Shown here: piece by piece, positions 36,126 through 46,628 of the stretch
Layout of the letters: the number at the start of each line of letters is the position of its first letter
Numbering within the stretch: position 1 is the stretch's first letter
DNA from: Selaginella moellendorffii
Taxonomy: Eukaryota; Streptophyta; Lycopodiopsida; Selaginellales; Selaginellaceae
Assembly: GCF_000143415.4 (NCBI RefSeq)
Contig: NW_003314265.1
Coordinates: 2,241,950 to 2,305,949 of the forward strand
Length of the DNA stretch: 64,000 nt
Reading direction: 5' to 3'
Notes under the pieces: generated by a model
Database searches by the model: none
What the model was told of the DNA's origin: nothing
Seen by the model: the letters and a program-made list of their open reading frames with translations, nothing else
Program-made: the position numbers and the translations under genes

Positions 36126-38355
36126 CCTCGGTCGATGGCCCCTAAAGGAAATTGTGTACGAAAGTATCAAGGAAGTGTGCTGGAGAGGAGACTACTTTAG
36201 CTTCTTCCGGATCATCGCTAGGCGCCAGCGGCTCATGGTAAGATCTTCCTTTCTCTTCTCAACACCTCTCGGGACTTGACAAGCCCCTAGAGTTGGATCC
36301 CAATTGCTGCCCAGTGCGCTGGAGCAAGCTCGAAAGTTCCAAGCCTCTAGGAGCAGCAGTAGCATCAGCAGCAGCAGTAGCGTCGACAAATCTTGGAGCA
36401 AGTAGCTCCATTTCCAAAGCCAGATCAAAGAGGTACCTCTCTATCCTTGGTTCTAGATCAAAATGCCAGGAAAAGGAGAGCTACTCTAGAATGAAGAATA
36501 AGAATGCCAGGGGCAAGGACAAGACAATCCCAATATCTCTCTCTCTCTCTCGCTCTGTGAACTTCTCGCTTGATCTCGCTGGCTCGCTCTCTTCAGCTCC
36601 CCTCTCTCTCTCTGTCCCTCTCTCCCTGCAATGAATTAAGTTCTCTCATCCTTCTGCTTTCGTTCTCCTGTCTTCATGCCCCTCCTTTCCTCTCCCTCTC
36701 TCTTCTGGGTCCTCTTTTTCCCATAAAGGAATTGCCAGGGCCATTGAGCTCGGCGCACATTCGTCGCATATGCCGCCATCCGACGGCCGCGATTGCGCTG
36801 CAGTCAATTTACAGGAATCGGCCCCAGTATACAAATCAACGTTTTTCTTTTTCCAGGAATCGCCTGTAAGATCCATACAAGTGCTAACCTCTCATTCGTT
36901 TACAGAAGCGCAGGAAAATGCAGCCCGCTGCCCAAGGGCACTGAAGCTTGAAGGGAACCAAAATGATAAGATATTTGGTTTTCTTCCCCTTTTGTCTAAT
37001 GGTTGTGTTGTACAGACTCAGTTCACTGAGATCTCACCACCCTCTGCCCAATAAGTTCTTGAAACCTAAGTGTGTTTTCATTGCTCGCCACCTTTCTGGT
37101 GTATTATCGAGGCATCTGGTTCTCGTGGGGCCGGCCGACCACAACCAACAACGTGGCGTGGGACGGGACGGACTATAAGAAATGGGGAAATGGTGGTGGG
37201 TGTTTGAATGCAAAGGGCTTGGCTTTCATTTTCTGCCCGCCACCTTTTCTTCTTCCTACTTTTTCCCTCTCTCTGTGTTCTTTTCAAAGTTGCATTTTTC
37301 TGCATTGGAAAAAATTGGCTCGTTAGATGTCGCTGTTGGATGCCCTCTTCGTTCATCTGCTGTGTGGGCTTTGTGACGAGCAAAACAGTGCCCCCTGCAT
37401 GCAAACGTCAAAACAAATGGATTTCATCAGTCCTGCTGCCGCTGCCGCTGCTGCTGCTGCTGCTGCGTTGATTGATGGATTCTTTGCTTTCTTGCTTGTT
37501 GCAGGTTGCTCTGTCTCTCGCCCTTACCTGATCATCATCAGCTCGCGCCATTCCGCGCAAGTCAGGGTCAGGGGCTTTCAGAGAGACGGGCAAGACGAAA
37601 TGAGAGAGCATTAAGTGGTGATCTCGACGCGGCCCACAGTTTATTTGCAGCAGAGATGGGCTAATTTGCCACGAAACGGCATTTGCGGGATTGGCGTTGA
37701 AATTCTAGCGTGATCTCGACCCCACTCTGGTGAGTTGTTTAGCCCCATTCTTAGTTGTCTCCTCTCTGATGTATCAATCAAAGCTCACTCTCTCTTTCTT
37801 TCTCGCTCTCTCTGGGCGGAGACTGAGACGTCCCCCTCGCTGACAAAATGTCCCATTCCCCACCTAGGAATTCTTCCGTACGCCGCTCAAACCCTAGTTA
37901 AAAGTGAATGGAAAAATCTCCAGAACCTCATCCATCCAGGGAAGGAAAAGTGGCCACCTTATCGCCCTCGGGCGCGCGCTTTCCTTCCGCCACGTGTGCC
38001 AATCGCATTGGAAGCCCGACGAACCCCTCTTATCCGTCGATCTGGCCAACGAAAAGTTCCTCCTGGAGTCACAGCCGTACGCCTCTAGAAAGTGTCCGTA
38101 CAACCGGGAGATTAGGTTAAGCAGAAATAGTCGCCGGGTGCTTTTTTTTGTCGCGGGAATCGATCCGCGGATCTCCGCGCTGGGCAATGAGCTCTAGGGC
38201 TTCCTCGTCGCGACAGGAATGCGGGGGAGAACCGCGGCGGCCCGAGATCCAGGTGCGAGGATTTCGATTCGAGCTGCCGGGAGCGCGGCGGTGATGGCAG
38301 CTCTCTTTTCTGAGGTGCCAGGCGACCTCCTCTTCCGTTTTAGGGTTTTGAGGCC
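36126..38355. other. 2.2-kb divergent intergenic region between CONSTANS-like and LDL3 genes
   Basis: No gene seen. It holds a CT-rich tract (about 36535-36720, probably 5' leader of the CONSTANS-like gene), a short GCTGCC/CTG repeat (37436-37466), AAACCCTAG at 37891, a G-box-like CCACGTGTG at 37990, and GC-rich sequence just before the LDL3 start. Long leaders with introns are possible but were not placed. Confidence 0.5.
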
Positions 38356-41300
38356 ATGATGGAGGAGCACGAGTGTGCATGCGGCGAGTCCGTGGCGGCC
38401 GCCTCGCTCGACGAGGCCGGGGACGACGCCGCACCGGCTCTGGAATCGATCTCCGAGGGCAAAGTGATGGAGCAGCGATTGAGCTCGGCTACCGTGGTTT
38501 TCGAGGGTAAGGTGGAAACTAGGATGGACGGGGACGTGGTTGTGGCCGCTAGCGACTCTGTTAAGTCGGAAGAAGGCAGTGATGGAAGGCAGCCGGACGA
38601 GGTGAAATTGGAGGAGCTCGAGGAGAGCGTCTTGCCGGTGCTCAAGGCGACGCAGCCTCTGAGGGAGTATAAGAAGCGCAAGAGGGATGTTAGCGGAGAG
38701 CTCGACTTCGAGGTTTTGATGGGGAGCGCGGACAAGATGCCGGCTCAGCAAGAGTGTGAGGCTTTTCCGGCCGTGTCCGTGGGCTTGAAGCCGGATCAGC
38801 TCAGCTCCACCGAGAGGGTTCGTTTCAAAGAGGTTGTGAAGCGCAAGACGAAGGTTGCCGAGTATCTGGAATGCAGGTAACTGTGCTGTTTTCTCGGCTG
38901 CTTTACTGCTGAAGGCTTATCGGTCTGCAAGCTTTGCTGCAGGAACTTTATATTGCAGCTGTGGACGAAAGATGTGAGGCGCCATTTGACTGTCGCGGAC
39001 TGTGGCGTGAGTGAGGTAGCGCAGCTCAACGAACCGCCTCGAGCTGGACTTGTCCGAAACATTCATGAGTTTCTAGACTATCACGTAAGCGTCCGAAGCC
39101 TTTTCTAGTTTCTTAAAAAGTAGTAACGTTTTTGAGCTTTTCAGGGATACATTAACACTGGCATCGTGAAAAGAGTCAAGTTCGAAGAACAACAAGGTGA
39201 AGAATTCAGGGAAGGGACAGGGGATGAACCCTTGGGCTTCATCCACAAAGTACAGGAAAACGGACATATTCCTGCTTCAGATGCCACAACACCAATGGAT
39301 ATAGATGGCAGCGCAGATGTTTCAAGTGACAGGGAGAAGGGCCATGATAGGAAACGAATTATAGTTGTAGGTGGTGGTCCGGCTGGATTAGTTGCCGCGA
39401 GGCATATGCAGCGTATGAACTTCGACGTAATGATTCTTGAGGCTCGGGATAGAGTTGGCGGTCGAGTGTATACTGATCGCTCGACGTTTTCAGTGCCGGT
39501 AGATTTGGGAGCTAGCATTATTACAGGTGTAGAAGCTGATGCGGAAAGAAGAGCGGACCCTTCGGCTTTGATCTGCAGGCAGCTTGGTCTCGGACTAACG
39601 TCGGTTCGCGGGGATTGTCCGCTGTATGATAGTGTAACAGGTCGTAAGGTTCCGGCTGACATAGACGCAGCTCTGGAGGACAAGCTGAATACTCTACTGG
39701 ATGATACTATTACCATAGTGGCTCAAAACAGCGACGCGGCACTACGAATGTCACTTGAGGAGGGTCTTGAGCAAGCGCTTTCAAAGCGGAAGGGATTACA
39801 TATACCGAAGAGCACAGTCCTCGACCAAAGTCAAGTTACAGTCGCAGATGTGACGCAGGCGAAGATAACTGAGCTTGCGAGCAGTGCTCCAGATCCTTCG
39901 ACTGAGAACGGTGTACTGCATCAACAAGACGGTTTAAGCTGTTCGCTTGAGCTTGAAAGACGAATCATGGATTGGCATTTTGCGAACCTGGAATACGGCT
40001 GCGCTGCTCAGCTCGATAAAGTATCCCTCGCCTACTGGAACCAGGACGATACTTATGGCGGTTTTGCTGGGCCACACTGCATGATAAAGGGCGGGTATGG
40101 CACTTTGGTGGAAGCTTTAGCTCAAGGTTTGGACGTGAAGCTCGGGAGAGTAGTTACAGAAGTTTCATACACTGCAAAGGACGTCCATATCAAAACCGGG
40201 AAAAAGAAGCAAGTGAGAGTGAAGACAGAGGATGGCGAAGTCCACATGTGCGACGCTGTTCTGGTAACAGTTCCGCTTGGGTGCTTGAAAGCCCAGTCCA
40301 TCAAGTTCGTCCCGCAACTACCGTCCTGGAAGTCCGGTTCCATTAGTCGGCTTGGCTTTGGTACGCTGAACAAGGTCGTCCTCGAATTCGAGACCGTGTT
40401 CTGGGATGAGAACGTGGATATATTTGGTGCTACTGGGGAAGACACAGAGTCCCGCGGCAGATGTTTTATGTTCTGGAATCTGGTCAAGACAGTCGGTGCT
40501 CCGGTTCTGATAGCGCTCGTAGTCGGGAAAGCTGCAGTGGACGACGCAAAGTCTGGCTCGTCTTTCCTCGTGTCTCATGCTGTTGAGATCCTTCGGAAGC
40601 TTTACGGTCGTACGAAAGTTCCGGAGCCCAAGACTTTTAAAGTGACAGACTGGGGATCAGATCAGTACAGCAGAGGTGCGTATTCTTACGTAGCCGTTGG
40701 TGCATCTGGCGAAGACTACGATATACTGGGACGACCTGTGGAAGATTGCGTGTTTTTCGCGGGTGAGGCAACTTGCAAGGAGCACCCTGATACCGTGGGA
40801 GGAGCCATTTTGAGTGGTCTGAAAGAGGCTGTGCGGATACTTGATATTTTGGAAAACAGAGGGGACCTGATTGAAGAGGCTGAGGAAATGACTGCCGCAC
40901 AGAGGCAACCTGACAGCGAGAGAAACGAAGTTAGAGACATGCAAATCAGGATTCAGGCTGCCGAGTATGCAAACAATAAGTACAGGGAAGGAAACTCTTT
41001 GGATGGCGAGGATGAGCCTTTCACGAGAGCGGACCTCTTAAAAGACATGTTCCGAAACGCTAAGACTACAGCCGGAAAATTGTTTCTGGCAAAAGAGATG
41101 ACCGGACTGTCAGCGTCCTCCGTGAAGGGTTTTGTGGGAACTAAAACTGGACTCTCAATATTGAACTCATGGATACTGGTACGCCATTGTAATTTTCCTT
41201 ATGCTTTAAACTCATGGTTTGGTGCAGGATTCTATGGGAAAGGATGGAACACAACTCTTACGACTCTGTCTTCGTCTTCTTCTTACCGTAGCTACGGATA

Positions 41301-42606
41301 TGCTTGCTGTTCGTCTTTCTGGTACGCTTTTCTTTGTCCATATTTATTCTAATAGTCGACGTACAGGTATTGGAAGAACAATTAAAGAAAAAGTATGCCA
41401 ACACACATCGAGAGATATCCGCGCATTGGCGGGCCAACTGGTGGCGATGTGGTGCGAGTTTTACCGTCGGGAAAAGGCCATGCTGAAGCAGTTTAGGAAA
41501 AACGTCGTGAAAAAGGAGGACGATACTGCTGTTTCTTCCGCTCCCGCATGCTCATCGTCGCAAAGGGACCACAGCCACGGAAATGCTGAACAGGCGACCA
41601 GTAGACACGAGCAGAAAAATGGTGCTTCGAGTTCAGAAGGTCCAATAGAATTTGAATCCGGAGAAAACGAGCCTCTTATTTCGGACTTGGAGGCTGCTGC
41701 TCGTGCCAGGGCAGAAGCGTGTCAAGCTGCCGCTCTTGCTGCTGCTGAGGTTTTACGTTATCTCTCAAACCTTTTGGATACTTACCTTTTTTTCTGTAGG
41801 CGTATGCAAATGCCGAAGCCGAGCGAACAGCTCTTCCTGAACCCCCGAAGATCTTGTCTTTTCACAAATTTGCAAAGCGGGAAAAGGTCGTGACGAAAGA
41901 TGTTCCAGTGGACCTGAAGAGAAGGAAATTCCCCGAGGTTCTGAATCGGAGGCCGAGCGATGGCTCTCGGAGACTTTCGGGCTTGCCTTTAGATCTCAGT
42001 GGCAGCTGTAGTAATGCAAGTAGTCCGAACGTTGTTCTGCAAGGCGAAGGTAATTCACAGGTCATGGGTGAGTATCTCGGACCGCAGCATCAGGAACAAG
42101 CTATAGATGCAGAGATGGTTGGGAAAGGGACAGCAAACTTCGAAACTTTTAGTGTGGGCGATAGGCTGAGGGATGACAGGAAACGACGGGGATTTCCATC
42201 CGAATCCTATGAAGTTAAGGACCGTTGCACTCCGGATCAGATCAAGAAAGCTTTATCAGAGTACGTTGTCCATTTATTGACACCTTTGTACAAGACCAGA
42301 AAGATCCAGAAGGACGCGTTCAAAGCCATCGCAAAAAAGACAACCATGAAGGTAAAAAAACTCTACTTGCACTTGTTGATTCAGTGATTATTGGTATAGG
42401 TGATGGAACGAGATGGGATACGCGATACTGACGTAAACATTTCAGACTATCTTAACGGCAAGAGGAAGAATAAGGTTTGTGTTTTGTTCTTCCTGTTTGT
42501 AGCCTATAATGATGATGAACTGTTGCAGATAAGAGAACTCGTCGACAAATTTGTGGAAAAGCACCTCGCGGAGACGAAGCAATCGGCAGGTTCCCCCGGC
42601 AACTAA
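38356..42606 (+). CDS. LDL3: LSD1-like histone lysine demethylase (SWIRM + amine oxidase), LDL3-type
   Basis: Eight exons: 38356-38876, 38943-39084, 39145-41178, 41228-41321, 41367-41749, 41800-42351, 42400-42474 and 42529-42606, 1292 aa. It is an FAD-dependent nuclear demethylase predicted to remove H3K4 mono- and dimethyl marks. The SWIRM domain lies at about residues 155-230 (VRRHLTVADCGVSEVAQLNE, IHEFLDYHGYINTGIV). The FAD-binding motif IIVVGGGPAGLVAARHMQRM is followed by LEARDRVGGRVYTD. The catalytic-lysine region GFGTLNKVVLEF and the FAD-closing FAGEATCKEHPDTVGGAILS are present. The extended C-terminus (KEKVCQHTSRDIRALAGQLV, FHKFAKREK) identifies LDL3 rather than LDL1/2. The very large exon 3 carries the oxidase domain. 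Confidence 0.93.
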
Positions 42607-42899
42607 CGGAGACAATCTCCTCGCAAGGTCGGCTGGACGTAAGATTTTCTGGCATTCTTTGAGGGGGAGGGCGATTAGTCTGTTTATATTGAGTGGCAGA
42701 GTTTCTTTTGTAGACTGACTATGAAGCCTGCCTATAGGATATGCTCTCAGCTTTTGGCTTGGAAGAGCTTGGAGAGGAACACTTCAAGAATAGATTTGGT
42801 GCTCTCCTCGTATGTTCTAGTCGAGTGGTAATGTTTACTAGTTTATGATTTAAAAGTTCCTATTTACTCTTCGTGCAGGGATGCAAGCAAGGCCAAAGC

Positions 42900-44551
42900 T
42901 TAGCGTGATGCTTTCTTCCTGGAGAGGTATGTTCCCAGTATACTCTTGCTCTGTTCAAGCTCCGACTCTGGCGACTCTTCTTCGTCCAGTGTTGTTCTTC
43001 GGTGGTGTTTGCTGTTAGTGCTCCGGTCACTGAGAAGCTTGGATGCTTTTCTCCACCTCTTCAGCTCGCTCTCTATGATCAGCTTCTCAGCTTCCGTGGT
43101 CTCCGCTTTCCTAGATGCTTTGTTTGCTGCCATCTTGGCTTCGTCCAGCTCCTCCCTCAGTGCGTCGAGCCTGATCATCATGTGTTGTTCTCGAATCCTG
43201 GCGGCGCTGGCCTCGCTAAGCGCTGCTGTTATTTTTCGGTTTGCTGATGATTCTTTCACGTCCAGCGACTTCTTAAAATCAATGAAGAGCTGCTCTATAG
43301 AACTGAGCTTATCTGCGTTGTTCTCCATACTGGATTTGAGTTGCTCGGCTTCTACTCTGGCTTTTTCTTTCTCCGCTATCAGAGCGGCCTTCAATTCATC
43401 TGCTTGAGTGTTTGCATGCATCAAAGCGTCCTTCAACTTTGAGTGTTCTTCCTGGAGCAGCTTCTCTGTGTCTTTGAGGGCGCTGAGCTCGCTCGCTAAC
43501 TCTGCTGTTTCTTTTGCATGTTCATCGATCAGGCCGGATTGCTGGAGCCTGACCTCGTTCAGCTCCGTTGTTGTGGGCTTCACAACCTCTTGAGCTTCTG
43601 CCAGTTCGCCTCTCGAGGTAAGACTTTTCAGCTTAAGCCTTGCTACCTCTCCAGATAGAGATTTATAGTCAGTGTTGGCCAGCTCTAACGTCCTCTTTGT
43701 AGATCTGATCATTTCCATCTCATCTCCCGTGTCCATTAACATGTGCAGTTCCCTCCTCGACTCTTCTAGCTCTCGCGCCAGGCTATCCAACAAATCATTC
43801 GCGCCGGCAAGCTCTTGCATCGTATCAAACGCCAGCTGCTGCAGTTTAGCCAGCCCTTCAGCGATGTTCTCGCTTCCGGTCAGGTCTGTGACAAGCTTCT
43901 CAACTGTTGCAACCTCCGCCTGGAGTTCTTCGGTTTGCTTTCGATGCTCAGTCTTCATCATTTCTGCTTCCTCCTCCAAAGCTGAGCATGCTGTCTGCGC
44001 TGCTTGGGTCACCATTTCGCTGTGCTTCTGAGCCTCGACTCTAGCGCTATCACAAACCTGTACTGCGATCATGGCTGCATCGAGCTTATTTGCCATTTCA
44101 TTCGCCATCTCACTCGCCATCTTCTTAATCTCGTTACCTTCCTTGACTGCTTGTAACCATTTTTCTTCTGACAAAGCTAACTCGGTTTTAAGTTTCGCAA
44201 TCTCGTTCTTGGCAGTTTTCAGCTCCTGCTCCACAGCAGCCAGTTTCTAACAAGGTTGAACGAGTCAGAAGTAAAAAGAACAACAAGGTAACTCACCTCC
44301 ACCACGTTTGGTTTCGGTGCTTTTGCCACCACTTTCTCGCCATAGTTGCTAACAGCCTCTCGCACAGACGGGAATTGTAGCGCCGAGCGCGTGGATCTCG
44401 CGTCCAAGTCCATGTCCGCTCTAGTTCGGCACGCACAGCCCATGCAGTAGCTCCGGAACATCGAGTCGGGAGCTCCAACTCTCGCAACTTTAAAAGTGTC
44501 GTGTTCTACTGCCGCTCCTCGGTTTTCTGGTCGCGAGCCAACACGGTACAT
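42900..44551 (-). CDS. WEB-family coiled-coil protein (WEB1/PMI2-like)
   Basis: Two exons, 44297-44551 and 42900-44246, about 533 aa. The N-terminal hallmark SALQFPSVREAVSNYGEK resembles the SVREAVS/FG motif of the WEB (weak chloroplast movement under blue light) family. The second exon is one long coiled coil (EQELKTAKNEIAKLK, SLSGEVARLKLKSL, LIIESELKRWRKASKLL) with a basic, Ser-rich tail. Family members WEB1 and PMI2 act in the cytoplasm to keep chloroplast-movement actin responsive to light; other members have unknown roles. The start may be ATG 44551 or ATG 44462. It is divergent from the first RCI2 gene. Confidence 0.75.
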
Positions 44552-44788
44552 TGCAATTCTCGTCGATAGCTTTAGCTTGGCTCTTTCTCTTTTGTCTGGG
44601 GCTATTCACTCGCTAGTGAATGCTGGATTGCAGGTGCCATTAGCGATGCGTATATCCATCATCCATATCCACGGGAGATTTTCGTTCGGCCGGTATGTCT
44701 CTCTCAACATTTTTTTTTTTTTGCTGTTTTTCGGCCTCTTTTTTATTTTTGGAGTACGATGATGTGTTGCCTGTTGCTATGGTTGTGA

Positions 44789-44892
44789 CACGTGGGTCAG
44801 TGTTTGCTCGACAGACGCGATCGTGCCAGCTGGAAGCGTGTCCAGTGCCATCGTCTGCCGCGTGTTAGCCGCCGTGTCGCCTTTTATATAAC
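44789..44892 (+). promoter_or_regulatory. Probable RCI2 promoter: G-box/ABRE and TATA box
   Basis: ACACGTGG with core CACGTG at 44789-44794 and TTTATATAA near 44883-44891 stand about 200 and 100 bp before the RCI2 start at 44991. This is the layout expected for an ABA- or cold-responsive plant promoter. A second G-box (CCACGTGG, 45498-45505) precedes the next RCI2 gene. Confidence 0.5.
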
Positions 44893-44990
44893 TCGTGGGA
44901 AGCACAGGCAAGTGTTGTGCTGTTCTTGTTTCCTAGCTCATCTCTATCTTTCGCAGCTCTGATTCTGAGTGGGAGTCGCAGGCGATCGAA

Positions 44991-45252
44991 ATGGCTGGCG
45001 CCACTTTCATTGATGTTTTGCTGGCCATCATCCTCCCTCCGCTGGGGGTTTTCCTAAGATTCGGCTGCGCGGTGAGTTGTTGCTCTTTCTCTTGCTCTTC
45101 CGCAGTCGTTTCCGCTTGAATGCGTTCCAAAGCTGGAGCTAATTCGGTGGTTTGTGGTTTTCTCTCAGGTTGAGTTCTGGATATGTCTGCTGCTCACAAT
45201 TCTCGGCTACATCCCGGGGATCATCTACGCAATCTACGTGCTGGTTGGATAA
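44991..45252 (+). CDS. RCI2: RCI2/PMP3 small hydrophobic membrane protein 1
   Basis: Two exons, 44991-45071 and 45169-45252, 54 aa, the standard family length. PMP3/RCI2 proteolipids sit in the plasma membrane and help maintain ion and membrane-potential homeostasis under cold, salt and drought. Exon 1 encodes FIDVLLAIILPPLGVFLRFG and exon 2 VEFWICLLLTILGYIPGIIY, the two transmembrane helices, with the intron at the classical position between them. It ends YAIYVLVG, with no charged tail. Confidence 0.95.
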
Positions 45253-45685
45253 GTGACTTCGGTGTGGTGCTCCCTCGTCGCTGTAGATACTTAGCCTGGA
45301 TTGGAAGCGAACGAAACGGAAAAAATAGGGGGGAGAAAAAAAAAATTTGGAAGGTAGCTTCGCCTAATAAGCACTTGTTAAATTGGATGCTACCATAATG
45401 GTGGAATTTTTTCTCGCGTAGAGTAAAAAATGTTGTTGTGATTTTACTTGAGGAATCTATCCATTTGGTACACCTGCGTTTTCAACCAGCCAGCCCGCCA
45501 CGTGGCATTGCTAGCTAGCTGTTTTTAGTGTGTGTGTTTGCATTGTGGAGCTTAGGGTTTCTATCTGGGCGAGGCGATCTCGGCGCTACAAGAGGTACAT
45601 TCTAATTGTGAGCTCGGCGATCGATTTGGATCGTTCTCGTTGTGTAGCAGAAGAGATTTCTCGAGGCGGCGGCGGCGGCGGCGGC

Positions 45686-46317
45686 ATGGACGATAGCACC
45701 ACGGCGACATGCCTGGAAATCCTCCTGGCGATTCTTCTCCCGCCAGTGGGGGTTTTCTTCAAGTATGGATGTGAGGTAGGCTCGCCAAAAACTTTCCCAC
45801 TCTTTTCTGAGCCCTTTTTTCTTTCTGCGTTTGCTTTTCTCTGTAGCCACTTAGAGGAAAGTAAAGTAGATTAGAGGGACGTGCTCTACTTTGTTGACTC
45901 TCATCGTCATGATCCCGCCTCACTTTTTCTTCCCGTTTCCGACCAGGTCGAGTTTTGGATCTGCCTGCTCTTCACGGTTCTCGGTTACTTGCCGGGGATC
46001 GCCTTCGCAGTCTATGTCATACTTTGCAGGCGTCGTAGCTTCGGGCGTGAGCCTCTCGTCCGCTGAGAGTCACTCCACTCTTTTTCTTCCACCGCCACTC
46101 TTGTTTCAAGAGCTGTGAAATAAACGCTGTAGACTTTTAGATTGTTTTCGTTTCTGGCCTGATGTTGATGGTGGTTTTGTTTCTTCTGTTTGTTTCGTCT
46201 CTGGCCCGCCTGGATTCTCTTCCGTGGCAGATCGAGTTTTGGATCTGCCTGCTGCTCACGGTCTTCGGCTACATCCCTGGGATCATCTACGCCGTCTATG
46301 TCATTGTGGGGCGCTAG
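45686..46317 (+). CDS. RCI2: RCI2/PMP3 protein 2 with two alternative terminal exons
   Basis: Exon 1 (45686-45775) encodes CLEILLAILLPPVGVFFKYG. Two second exons follow in tandem, each with its own acceptor and stop. Exon 2a (45947-46066) encodes VEFWICLLFTVLGYLPGIAF plus a basic tail (CRRRSFGREPLVR), giving 69 aa. Exon 2b (46231-46317) encodes IEFWICLLLTVFGYIPGIIY and ends YVIVGR, giving 58 aa. Both are in phase with exon 1. Either they are alternative last exons producing tailed and untailed proteins, or 2b is the remnant of a third tandem gene that lost its first exon. The span given covers both forms. A GGC run precedes the start codon. Confidence 0.82.
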
Positions 46318-46628
46318 ACGTCTATAAAGCCTTCCAAGTAAAAGAAAGCGCTGTGGCCGTGCTTGGTTTGTGTGATTCAATTCTTTGATCAGAGGACGCT
46401 GCAACATCATCGTTATGTACTAGTCTCTCTCGAGTTCCTGCTAAACAAACAGTGCCTAACGTACGTCCGTAGCTATCTTCTAGTTCCAAGTCTATGAAGT
46501 TTCTATAAGCTTACTTCTCGCAATAGTTTTGTTGCCATCTCCGAGTAAATAAACACAGTCGTGCTCATACTTTCCTGGCGAATAACACCATTGATATTAT
46601 ACTATTCATTTGCTTACCTACTCGTAAC

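Noticed and set aside
36535-36720. CT/TC-rich tract with several ORFs
   Set aside because: Simple-sequence leader or promoter DNA; peptides are Leu/Ser runs without homology.
38194-38751. 185-aa ORF antisense to LDL3 exon 1
   Set aside because: Overlaps a coding exon with SWIRM-family continuity; no domain in the antisense frame.
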